Of a stretch of DNA of 64,000 nt, positions 1 through 12,000 are shown piece by piece. The notes beneath the pieces are model-generated. The model was not told the origin of the DNA. It worked only from the letters and a program-made list of their open reading frames with translations, and ran no database searches. The translations under genes were made by a program, and so were the position numbers. The stretch comes from Dendrolimus kikuchii (taxonomy: Eukaryota; Arthropoda; Insecta; Lepidoptera; Lasiocampidae), in the NCBI GenBank assembly GCA_019925095.2, contig CM034412.1, positions 3,658,001-3,722,000 of the forward strand, in the 5' to 3' direction. Within the stretch, counting starts at the first letter, position 1. Each line of letters starts with the position of its first letter.

Positions 1-78
1 AGAGAGTTCATTGCTAATGGGGAGGATTTGTACACCGTCTATCGTCAGATGAAGGACGTTGCCAATATCATCAATTCT
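1..78 (+). CDS. Meltrin: ADAM exon, start of metalloprotease region (partial)
   Basis: Open in frame 1 as [20 protein letters not shown] and onward to IINS, followed by the donor GTGAGT at 79. It matches the first helix of the ADAM catalytic domain, where the chain is counted along as Y-x-x-V-x-x-I-x-N. The exon is cut by the window start, so its acceptor is not seen. It ends in phase 0 and joins [17 protein letters not shown] of the next exon, which is standard ADAM order. Confidence 0.8.
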
Positions 79-3000
79 GTGAGTATACAGTGAGATAATT
101 AATAATTGTATGTATACCAATAACAAATAAGTCATTAATCTATTATTACATATAATAAAACTGTAGAGGTCGAATTTCTGTACAATGAAAAAAAATACTA
201 AAAACCGAGTCAGGGGATGTAAGAAGTGAAATAGAACTAATTTAGAATTTTTTCAAATTTTTTGTTTCTCTGTTTGTCTATTATTACATATAATAAAACT
301 GTAGAGGTTGAATTTCTGTACAATGAAAAAAAATGCTAAAAACCCAGTCAGGAGATGTAAGAAATGAAATAGAACTAATTTAGATTTTTTTGGTTTTTCT
401 GTTTGTCTGTCTGTTTGTACCGGCTAATCTCCGAAACGACGGGACCGACTTAAATGAAAGTTCCTATGGTGGTAGCTTATATTCCTGGTCAACATATAGG
501 ATACTTTTGATTCCGAAAAATTAGAGTTCCCGTGGGATAGTTAAAAAATCGAACGATGTCGACGAAGTCGGCGGCCTCAGCTAGTTTATAATAATAAAAA
601 ATCAGTTTTATTTCGGTCCAAAAGTGGACCTATGTTTGATCATCGATCATATTGGCTCTCCAGTCTGTGCTGCACAATGTAAGATTCGTATCTGATTCTC
701 TCGGTGGCTTAGTCCTATAGATTTATGTTGTTATCTCTTTTTAGTGTCGCTTTTTCGTTTCATCAAGTTTCAAATCACAACGATTCTAAAGAAGCTTCAC
801 TTCAAACAATAACACTAAAAAAAATCTCTTTCCAGGTGTATGTCCCTTTGAACATCTTCATCGCCCTAGTGGGCGTGGAAGTGTGGAACGAAAGGGACGA
901 GATACAGCTCGTAGAAAACGGTGACACCACCCTCAACAATTTCCTCTACTACCGACAGAAGAACTTGATAAAGAATATACCCAATGACAATGCGCAGTTG
1001 CTGACGTGAGTATGCTTTATGGCCGGCTTCTATATCTCACTATTCATTCATTTAGGCAAAACTGCTGGTCATTACTATTGCGAAGCTGGCAAACAGGCAG
1101 ATGGACGAGCTCATGGAAAGTGGTTACCGTCGCCATTACATGTTTGCAAAGTCAGGGCTGAATCCAACTCGTTGACAGCCTTTAGACTGAGATAGAGTTA
1201 TCAAACAGGAGAAACGGGATAGAAGAAATGGGATAAGGGATTGACGTAAACCCTATAGTGGAACACTGCAAGCCAATAGATGGCGCTGTGAAATAATTGT
1301 GGTCTCAGTATATATTATATGATATACAAATTTCCAACAATAATACATGGGCTAAGGACTGCGAGGAACAACAATGGCCTCGCTGGAAGATCTTCCTTTA
1401 AGATGGAGGAGCATTCCATCTCGCTCCTCCACCTAGTCAGGGCACTTCCTAAAATCCCATACAAATAATGTTAATCTTCTACCAATGGTGATACTGATAG
1501 TGCAAGAAGTTAGTAAGATATATATAATAACAGCCCATAAACGTCTCACTGCTGGGCTCGGGCGTCACACTATGGGCGAACGGACAGTATACCCGCCATG
1601 CTCGTCCAAGGCGGCCTGGCAGGTTTGACACGTCGCGCGTCGGTTATCTCGATGTGTACAGGTTTCATCACGATGTTTTCCTTCACCGTTGCTAGCACGC
1701 GGTCATTGTAACAGTAGGCACATTAGGTTAGAAAACTGCCTATGTGCTGCATGCGTTCCGGCTAGGATTCGAACCCGCGCCCTTGGAGTCTCGCCATTAC
1801 GCTACCACGACTTTCATAGTAAGATAATAGATACCTTAAATTAGTAATGGTCTGCCATTAGAATTAAGATATTTATAATTAAGGCCATATTAGCAGTGCA
1901 ATTTTAAAACCTAGCAACTGACATAATTTTTTTAACTCTTTAAGACGGAACCACCGAAAATATGTTGCCGAACTGTCACACACGGCTAATTGGGAAGCAC
2001 CACAAATTTGTGGTCAAATACAGATAATTGAAACGAACGTTGAACTGATGCTTTCTCCCTCTAACTAATAGAATTTGTATTAGAGTAAAAGAGACGATAT
2101 AATTCTGTTGGTTTTGGCGCGGCAATTTTGATGGCAGCTTTGGACAAAAATAATATTAACTTTGTACCCTCAAAAGAGTTAATGAATGTTTGTGCATATA
2201 TCGTCTTATATCTCTTATTCGCTAATGTATTATGTTCTAAGACATTTATTTTAGAAAAGAATAATCTCACTTACAGAGAAATAGCCAGTGAGCGTATCTG
2301 TCCATTTATTATTGTAATATGTAAATTTTTACTTACTTTTTTTCTTTTACTTATTATGCTTGCCAAAACATGTAAAGACTGTCAAAATAAGATATCTCAC
2401 CCACTCACGTAAATAGTTTAGAAACAGCATATTATTGAAGTTCATCTCATTGTTTGTGCTGTCGTATAAAACATCATCTTTCTGAGAGAAGATGGCAAGA
2501 TGACCTCCCAAAAGACTGGGGGAGATTGGCGAGGGATCGCACAAAATGGCATATCCTGCAAGCAAGGCGAGGCAAAAACGCAAACTGACAACTGTCAAAT
2601 GTGTTAAAAAAATTTAGTAAAACGTCAGTGGAAATAAAGGCTATTTTTATTTATAAAATTTCTTGCAATGCACTTGCTACTTTGAAAGTACAGCTGATAT
2701 GTCATTATTACTTTTCCAGACGTCAAAAATTCAACGACGGCGTCGTGGGCAAAGCTCTGAAAGGTCCGATATGCACGTACAACTTCTCGGGCGGAGTCGC
2801 GACCAACCACTCGGAAGTGATCGGGTTGGTCGCGACCACCATAGCCCACGAGATGGGCCACAACTTCGGCATGGAGCATGATACAGAAGAGCAGTGCAAG
2901 TGTCCAGACGAGAAGTGCATCATGAGCCCGTCCAGCACTAGTGTCACTCCCGTCCATTGGTCGTCGTGCAGTGTGCAGTCTTTGGCTCTCTCCTTCGAGA

Positions 3001-6000
3001 GGGGCATGGACTATTGCCTGCGGTGAGTGTAAGGTGTTTGTTATTGATCACGCGACATCGAGTGTTTGCGCAACCATATTCGTCTATGCCACGCGACATC
3101 GCGTGAGCATAACTTAATAATTCCGCGAGTGTATTTGTTGAGCGGCTGGGAAAAGATTTTTGCAATTTCTGACTCTTTTAGTATTCCAACGACAGTTACT
3201 CCTATAGAAGTTTTTGATCATTATTAGAAACAGGATTGATTGCCATAAAAAATTTTTTGTTTGTTTTTTTTTTAAATCTGTCAATGGAATCAAAATTTTA
3301 CAAAAAGTTATGGATAATCTCTTAAGACCATTTTCGTGTAGCTGCAACGGTTAAGGTACTGCCCATTACTGCTCCGCTGAAAGTTTCCACCTTGTATATC
3401 GCTATGATCGTAAAATACTACCTGTCGTTGGAATATGATATTCAAATTCATCTTTTTTTTTTTTGCACGACTTCAGCAGACATACAGACGGCCCACTTGA
3501 TGGAAAGTGGTTACCATCGCCTATGGACATTTGCAACACCAAAGGTGCTACAAATGCGCTGCTGCTTTCTTAAGGGAGACTGGAACCTGGTCAGTAATAC
3601 CGGAACACAAATCAAGGTTGCTATGACGGCATACTCTAGACCAGGGGTGGTAGCCACCCAGTCGGGCAAATACCCTACCACCTGGCTGTGGGTTGTTTTG
3701 TCGCCTCTTACGATAGGCTGCCTGGCCGCAGGAAATTGTATCGTATTGTATATATCGTATTGTATAATATATATCTATGTAATATATAAAATTTCTGCAT
3801 ATACACACACACACACATATATACATATCATTTATGTATTTATTATTAAAAATTAAGTAATTCGTATTATATGTTACGTATACCACCATCGCCATTATCA
3901 TCTTAATTCGTTCCTGGCGTTGCCTGGAGGAGATCGCTTTTTAGCGATGAGACCGCCCTCTGTACATAACTAGATATAATTTTAGTCTATAGGTTCATGT
4001 TTGTATTGGTGTACAATAAAGTGTTATCTATCTATCTATCGCAGCAATAAGCCGAAACGCCTGTTCAACTCGCCGACGTGCGGCAACGGGTTCGTGGAGC
4101 CCGCCGAGCAGTGCGACTGCGGCATCATGGCCGACAAGCGCGAGCCGAACCCCTGCCACGCGTGCTGCGACCCGGACACGTGCATGCTGAGGCGCAACGC
4201 CACCTGCGCGGCCGGCACGTGCTGCGACCTCACGGTAAACTAATCTAAAGAAACAAAGAAAATATTTATTTGAAGAAATAGCCACGTAATTACATTCCTT
4301 AAGCGCCCCGGAGACAGTTATTCGCAATTGTCAATTTTTACGTCATTGAAGTACCAAATGATCGTCTATAGAGGCAATTGAACGCATTGTCATTCGCGAC
4401 TACGTGATTGAAGACGAATGATGGAAGTTTTGATTGAAGCCCATTGACAATCGCGAATGGCGTAATTAATTGAACGTCTCGTTGTGCGATTAACAGATTT
4501 CGGTCAGTCATTGGCTAGTCGAGAAACATGGCGGACAGAAAGCAAATGTGGGCGAGCAATTGACGCATCGTATGAATTTTTTTTATTGGACTTGACATTA
4601 TGTTGTTGGTCCGAAGACCTCACAACTTTACCGGGGTATTTGGGGCGAGTGTCTTCGCGAAGCGCAGGCGCTCGAGCCCGGGAGGGCAACTTGCTCGAGG
4701 GAGCTCCCTAAGGAGTTTTACCTCGGCTGGACTGTTGCCATGAGAGGGAGATGAATTTAATGATGCCCACCATAGGGCGTCATCGTATGAAGCTCCATCA
4801 TTCGCACCTTCAATTGAAACGGTCAATGACGTAAAAATTGACAATTGCGAATGGCTGTCTCTGGGGGACTTTATACATGATTATACACAGCATATTTTAA
4901 GAATTTGTACACCGCATTTTAAGCAAACGCGGTTTGCACTCAGCATATTGCTGTGCTGGAATTATATCCGACACAACGCTGATTTTCAGTGAAACCTTCC
5001 ATTGGCGTAAGACCAAAGAATGACGAAAGATTCACTTCATTTTATATCGCAAACTATACCACCCCCGTCTATATGTAAACTACATAAATGACAAAACTTG
5101 ACAAAAATAACAAAACAGATAACATGGACCAAGTGGACCTAGTGGGTCCAGTGGACCCAGTGGGTCCAGTGGACCAAGTAGACCCAGTGGTTCAAGTGGA
5201 CCCAGTGGGCCCAGTGGATCCAGTGGACAAAGTGGACCCAACGGACCTAGTGGGTCCAGTGGACCCAGTGGGTCCAGTGGACCAAGTAGACCCAGTGGTT
5301 CAAGTGGACCCAGTAGGCCCAGTGGACCCAGTGGGCCCAGTGGACCCAGTGGGCCCAGTGGACCTAGTGGTCTAAGTGGACCCAGTGGTCTAAGTGGACC
5401 CAGTGGTCTAAGTGGACCCAGTGGTCTAAGTGGACCCAGTTGACCCAGTTGACCCAGTAGGCTAAGTGTTCCAAATGGACCCAGTGGACCCAGTGAACTC
5501 AGTGGACCAAATGAACTCAGTGGACCAAGTGGACCCAGTGGATCAAGTGGACTCAGTGGACCCATTGGACCCATTGGACTAAGTTGACCAAGGAGACCAA
5601 GTGGACACAGTGGACGAAATGGACAAAATCACAAAACCTGTCCTAGTTTCCGGGATAAACTTTACATAAATCTATCCCAAAATGTATCCCATTATCCGGG
5701 ATAAAAAGTATCCCTTGGCCACTCTCGGTATTTAAATTATATATGTACCGAGTTTCAGCCAAATCGGTCCAATACTCTTTCCAGAAAAGGATAACAAACA
5801 AAAAGACAAATATATTTTTATCCCGGAAACTATCCCATTATCCGGGATAAAAAATATCCTATGTTCATTCTCGGCATCAAAAATATAAATATACTGAGTT
5901 TCAGCCAAATCGGTCCAGTAGTTTTTCTGTGAAAACGGAACAGGCAGACAGACAGAGTTACTTTCGCATTTATAATATTAATAGGGATATAGGCCGTGCA

Positions 6001-9000
6001 CAAGACTGACTCGCGTTACAACTAAGTTGCCAGACAACACTATAATAAATCTGTAAATGGTTGGAGTTTGTACATTGCGTTTTAACCTTTTAAGACGGAA
6101 CCACCACTTTGTTCTCGAACTGTCATAACGGCTAATTGGGAAACACCACAAATTTGTGGTCAAATACAGATAGTTGAAACGAACGTTGAACTGATGCATT
6201 CTCGCTTAGACTACATAGAATTTGTATTAGAATAAAAGACGATCTAATTCTCTTAGTTTTGGCGCGGCAATTTTGATGGCAGCTGACAGCTTGTGAGCAA
6301 AAATAATATTAAATTTAGCCCCTGCAAGGGGTTAAAATTGTGAAAAAAATCGGGGACCTTTGGACCAGCAGACTTCAAAAATACAATTTTTGGAAGATTT
6401 GTCTATCTGTCTGTTAGAGCATCGCGTGAAAACTACTGAACGGATTTAAATGAAACTCGACAGAGAGCTAGCTCATATATCTCGGGGTGTAACTTAGGAT
6501 ACTTTTAATCCTCGATAAATGACATCGTTTCCGCGGGATAGATCGCGTGTTGATAAAGTATAGTATAGTATAGTAGTCTTTTCATCGAAATACTTAGACA
6601 TTGGTGCGAATGAGATGTGCTAATGGGCTGACAGAAACGTAACATTCTTTTATTCTGAGCAATGGGGTTGTTGTCGCGAGATATGGAACAAAACCAAAGT
6701 CGAATAAAGTAGCGTGAAATGTTCTAGTATATAGTACGAGTAAAACTTAAATTCATCCCTGAAGTTCGTACGCGTCATTGCGCCGAACATAGTTATAAGG
6801 TTCATAAACAGACCGGAGAGGGGAGAGTGCTGCGCTGTCGTTCGGCCGCTATCCGGACTCGCGTACCATCTCTTTCGCACATCATAAGGTGTAATAAACG
6901 CCAACACTTGACAAGATCGGCGCTAGCTCATCCAACTAACTTCACTCGAAGCGCAATTCAATTTTGCGCGTACTGTACATTGGTGTATTTAATCTTTTTA
7001 GACTTGCCGACCGAAATCTGCTGGCACAGTATGTAGGTCCGCGGACAAGGAGTGTGACCTGCCGGAATATTGCACGGGCCATTCGGAGTACTGCCCGGAC
7101 GACGTGTACAAGATGGACGCCACGCCGTGCGGCGCCGAAGACCAGGTGAGTACTCACTACTTACTTACGTACTTTGTCATACTGTAGTTCTATTATGAAA
7201 AATAAACTAGGAATGACAAATGTTTTTATCCGAGCAGGAACGGAGATAGAATACAATTTCCTGCGTTGGGGCGGCCTATCGTAAGAGGCGACAAAATAAC
7301 CCACAGCCAGGTGGTAGGGTATTTACCCGTCTGGAATGGTCTACCACCCCTGGTCTAAAGTATGTCGCCATAGCAACCTTGAGTTGTGTTCCGGCGTTAG
7401 TGACCAAGTTCCAGTCTCCATTTAGAGAGCAGCAGCGCATTTGTAACACCTTTGGTGTTGCAAATGTGCATAGGCGATGGTAACCGCTTTCCATCAAGCG
7501 GGCCGTTTGCCTGTTTGCTGAACTCACGCAATAAAAAAAGGAGATTTGCTAGAAAAAATGTAGCATTGAAAATTGGTTATTTGACACGAATCATAATAAA
7601 TTCTAAAAGAATGTTCATAAAAAGGGCATATATGTCCAGTACCTTGTCATCGTCTTAATTTTAAAATTTCTTCATATAAATAAAATTAATTATTGTCTTT
7701 TGAAAAGTCTGACGTCACAACGTAGTACACCTGTGTGCTTAGTGTGAGTTTTTTTACTACTCGTTCATGTTCAAGTTAACGCAATCTTGTATGGGAATGA
7801 CTCAGCGCCATCTAATGAGCGTGAAGGGAAACATAAATCGTGCCATACAAAATTGCGTCAACTTGAACATGATCGAATAGTAAAGAAACTCGCACTAAGC
7901 ATTCTGTACAAAACCAAAGAGGCCTTTTGGTATGATGATAAAAATTTTCTCAGCTGATTTAACTGCCAAGTATCCCATTCAGAATTATTAGTTTCAATAT
8001 ATTCAGGTATTTAATTATTATAACAAATTAGACAAAAAATTTGAAATTATGAATGTAACAGTAGTGCTGCAAAGGTTCTGAGATACAACAAATAGTAACA
8101 ACGGCCGGCGAGTGTTGTTATCGATTTGCCAGCCATTTTTAAATTTTTATACTACTAAAACTTTTTCTCGACTCGCACACGGCCACTTATTTATTTATCT
8201 GTCTTGTTCACAGGCATATTGTGTCCACGGGTCATGTCGCTCGCACACAGACCAGTGCCGGCTGCTTTGGGGTGCGACTGGTCAGAGTTCACACAACAAA
8301 TGCTACTTAAATAATGTCAGGGGCAATAAGTGAGTAATAATTTCTTGATAGACCCTGAAAACTCCGTAACTCCTGAAACTTTTATTCCGTGCAGGAACGG
8401 AGAAAGAATACAATTTCCTGCGGCCGGGCGGCCTGTCGTAAGAGGCGACTAAACAACCCACAGCCAGGTGGTAGGACATTTGCCCGACTGGATGGCTACC
8501 ACCCCTGGTCTAGAGTATGTCGTCATAACAACTTTGAGTTGTGTTCCGGCATTAGTGACCAGGTTCCAGACTCACTTAAGAGAGCAGCAGCGCATTTGTA
8601 GCACCTTTGGTGTTGCAAATGTACATAGGCGATGGTAACCGTTTTCTATCCAGTGGGCCGTCTGCCTGTCTGCTGAACTCCTGCTATAAAAAAAAAAAAA
8701 AAAAAAAAACCTAGAGGGTGTATGGATCGTATAAGAATAGACGGGTATGGTCGAAAGTACAGACAGTGAGTGTTATTTTTTTGTTTTTTATATTTCAGTG
8801 TAAACTCTATGTAACGACACCGATGGGACTGTGCATTTTGTGGCGTTATAGAGAGTTGTCGTTAAATGGAGAGACGTCTGACATCTTTTGCTGCACCAGT
8901 AATTTTGTTGTCTTTTTTTACTAATTTTATTCATATCTTGCGATATTGAGGCATCTTGGTGATAAAGGATAAATTTCGGTATTGTCGTTAGTCTAGTTTA

Positions 9001-12000
9001 TTACGGGCTAGGATAATAAAGTGATAAAAGAACGTACACAGCTGCGCAGCTTTTACTAATTTTGGCAACTTAAAAGGTACTTTTTATTACTTAATTTTTG
9101 TCGTAATTAGGAGTGGGTGTAATGCTATATAGAGAGTATAATTGTATGGAAGACAAAATTTTTTTTTTTTGGCCAGGGGAAATCCGTTTGAGGACTAAGC
9201 CGCGACAGAAGCCTGGGGGGATGTTCGCGACCGGTGTGAGTGTGTGGGATTCGCCAGATCGGGGGTGGCACTAGCGTGCCCGATCAGAACCGGTGCCACG
9301 CTACTGCCACGCCCCAGTTAGGGATACCCATTAAAACCCCTGGGTGTTCCTTCCTGCGCCTTATGCCAGGGCTACGTGAATGCGGGCTACCCAACTCCGC
9401 GTGCCCTCGCAGGCGTGGAGCCCCCCTCACTGGGCCTCTTCCTATGCCAGGGGACGTATCCTCCGGCTACAACTAGGTCTAATCCGTGCGTGGAGCGGTC
9501 TGTAACGCGCCCCAGGGGAAGAGAGATGAGCGCGCGCGGAACACTCGCGCTCTCATCTCGACGGCATGTGCGGGTAAGTGAGAACCCCTATACCCCTAGG
9601 GGCCCCACCCGCGCCGCCCGCTTACGGCGGCCGAAGGTCACTATCCAACCTCCGGTGCCGGCGCGTCTTTCTTTTACGGGAGCGGAGCATGGAATTATGC
9701 TTACGCTCCCGTTCCGCCTTCTCCTTCGCAAACATGACTTGCTCGCAGAAGGGGGAGACGGCGTCCCATCCGGTGGAGCTTCCGACTATGGTGCGTACCA
9801 CGGCCGGGAGCGAGGTGTCAAATCCGGTATGGGCGACGAGCTCCCAGCGCTGCTCCGTCCAGGCTGGACACTCCTGGAGTATGCGCAGCGCCGTGTCCTC
9901 GTCGCCCGTGTCACAATGATGGCACCCTGACGTGGCCTCGCGGCTGAGGCGACACAGGTACATTCCGAAGCAACCATGCCCCGTCAGAACCTGTGTCAGT
10001 CTGAACGTCAGAGCGCCGTGACTTCGTCCAATCCATTCTTGCAGGACGGGCCTCACCGCCTTAATGGTGGCGGGGCCCGCGCTGGGGCGTCTTAGGCGAT
10101 CTTCCCAGACCCCCACGGCTACCTGGCGGAGCTCCGACCGGCACGACTCGATCTCGCGAGCCGCGGGTCTGGTGCCCCTGGCCAGGGCCTCTTTGCGCCA
10201 CACATACAGTGACGCCAGGACCCTGACTTCCAGGTCCCATGGGGGGATGGAAGACAAGCTAAACCAACCAAAGCCAAGTGATTTCGACGCTTAAGGGAGA
10301 TTGTCGTTAAATCGAGTGACGTTACATGGAGTTTATGCTATAAATTATTTTTATAGGAATGGCAACTGCGGCTACGACCGCACGAGTCAGGTGTATCATC
10401 CCTGCCAAACCCAGGACATAATGTGCGGGATGTTACAATGCCGTCATCTCAACGAGAGACTCGAGTTCGGAATGGAGTCGGTCGCGATTTTATCCGCCAT
10501 GTTCATCAATAACAATGGTCAGTTTAATTTATCCTAAGCCTGATTTACACTAATGTTAGTTAAGAAGCGAGTTACATACATATAGGGGGCGTGTGTTGCT
10601 AGCCTTAACAGCCTAAACTAAAACAAAACTTCTTGGAGTAACACTTTAATCCTTAGAAAACAAATTAATTTTTAACACACGCACCAACCATCTTCTACGC
10701 TCTTAACCGACGACTGTCCACCCTTCTACTGATGACTAGTACACGTGTAAGCCTGTACATTTGTCCCGTACAAAATAAATTTGTACTGATATGGCTCAAA
10801 ATTTTAAAATATAAGACTTCAAAATTTTTAGGAGGTAAGAGGAAGGACGGAGTGTGGCTTATGCTACAACTGTACAATAACGTCTCTACGGATACTCATA
10901 TGACATGTCATAGTACGACTGCTAGTAAAATGAAGCCGATCACATCCGATTCTTAACGAACATTTCCGAATTAGAAATTTTGAACGACACAAATGAGGCA
11001 ATGACGCTCACCACCTCACCGGCCTTATAGCTTCAAATGTACTGCCGCGGCTCAAACCGTACAAATCTTCTCGCCTCATTTGAAGTTTCACATTGTATTG
11101 GTTCAGTACAAAATGTCATGTTACTCTTACATACTCTAAACTAAGATAACTAAAATATCCTGCCCAACACTACACCCTTCATCCAATAAATCCTCAATCA
11201 CTCACTTCGTTTATTCTATACTAGCGTTACGATACACATCCATCTCATTTTTAACATTCCTACATACATATCTTCACGCCTGTTTCTCAATGGAATAGGC
11301 AGAAACTATTAATCACCACTTGCTACGATGTTGACAAATACTTTTCGCTTCATCTAATTTCATTAATCTCTTCATACACGTTTATTTGACGTGCTTTTTA
11401 CATGAATTTTCAAAATATCTTCAATTTGATCATGGTGAGTAAGTCGCGCTCTACCGGCACCGACTCTACAAGTTATGTTGCTGTTATAAACTTGTTTTGT
11501 GATTCTGCTTTCATTCTTTCTCTCAACATGCTCATTGCTTATATCACCTTAACATTCGTTTTTCAATCCACAATGTTACCTTATAACTTTGTTTCTGATA
11601 ATATCATTTACATTTATCTTTCATATACTTCTCAAAACTCTCATTTCAACTCTATTTATCCTACTTCATATATCTTCTGTCATTCTTCTGCTGCTAATTA
11701 ACTCGCTACTTAAATAACTCGAATGTAAATAAGGCCCTTGGTTTTTGTATCGTAGCAAGATTTGTGGTCACTATCGAACAACTGTCTTTTCCAGGCACGA
11801 TAATACCCTGTCGCACAGCGATTATAGATCTTGGATTAGGCGACGTGGATCCAGGTTTGGTGCCCGACGGCGCCAAATGTGGGGAGGATATGGTGAGATT
11901 TGCATCCTTACTATTTATTATAACGGAAAAAAATCACGTAAAACATAACCGTTGTCAAGATTAGTAATTTCGCTACTGTACGACAGTCGAGCCATGAATA

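Larger units (their letters stand above)
1006..2719 (+). other. ADAM intron; SINEs and a repeated block
   Basis: No gene. A degraded copy of the ~310 bp retroposon lies near 1085-1190, a tRNA-derived SINE at 1525-1818, and a repeated block at 1936-2185. Nothing recognised at 2186-2719, where short open frames lack splice or coding support. Confidence 0.6.
3023..4044 (+). other. ADAM intron; retroposon copy and retroelement tail
   Basis: No gene. Holds an antisense family A retroposon (3449-3742), a short CA run near 3807-3820, and a retroelement 3' end at 3905-4040 whose TATC tail abuts the next exon's acceptor. Nothing recognised at 3023-3440. Confidence 0.6.
4235..7001 (+). other. ADAM intron; MITEs, minisatellite, RTE-like ends
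   Basis: No gene. In order: inverted-repeat element 4306-4867; minisatellite 5121-5640; RTE-like 3' sequence 5640-5995; repeat E 6083-6335; RTE-like relic about 6340-6545; MITE family C at 6731-6976. Open frames over the minisatellite are products of its 9-bp period. Confidence 0.6.
7146..8213 (+). other. ADAM intron; retroposon and foldback element
   Basis: No gene. Family A retroposon at 7229-7541 and a foldback element at 7723-7915. The remainder is AT-rich with nothing recognised. Confidence 0.6.
8796..10340. mobile_element. Pogo-like MITE (family P), copy 1, split by a LINE
   Basis: Left end CAGTGTAAACTCTATGTAAC, right end inverse GACGTTACATGGAGTTTATG. The body matches the uninterrupted copies at 14983-15463 and 63187-63683, except for the foreign block 9157-10246. 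Flanking TA bases are not intact here. The right end lies about 16 nt from the ADAM exon at 10357. Confidence 0.85.
8330..10356 (+). other. ADAM intron; retroposon plus MITE split by a LINE
   Basis: No host gene. Family A retroposon 8388-8710, then a pogo-like MITE 8796-10340 interrupted by a 5'-truncated LINE at 9157-10246. Confidence 0.8.

Noticed and set aside
1525..1818. Possible tRNA gene at the head of the repeat
   Set aside because: Only the internal promoter boxes match; it continues into a SINE body shared with 35352-35645.
2601..2719. Upstream Met for the catalytic-domain frame
   Set aside because: It lies in intron; the acceptor at 2718-2719 gives the correct join to NDNAQLLT.
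5080..5574. Long open frames on both strands over the repeat array (Gly/Pro/Leu-rich and Val/Asp/Pro-rich)
   Set aside because: They result from a 9-bp period that never makes stops; no splice sites or conserved protein seen.
8389..8601. Recurrent ~70-codon frame starting [11 protein letters not shown] in many places
   Set aside because: It is the consensus of the family A retroposon, present in both strands and broken in many copies.
9376..9930. 184-codon + strand frame
   Set aside because: Antisense shadow of the GC-rich LINE coding and UTR region.
10247..10257. Met at the start of the LINE ORF
   Set aside because: It lies in the target-site duplication, outside the element; the copy is 5'-truncated.
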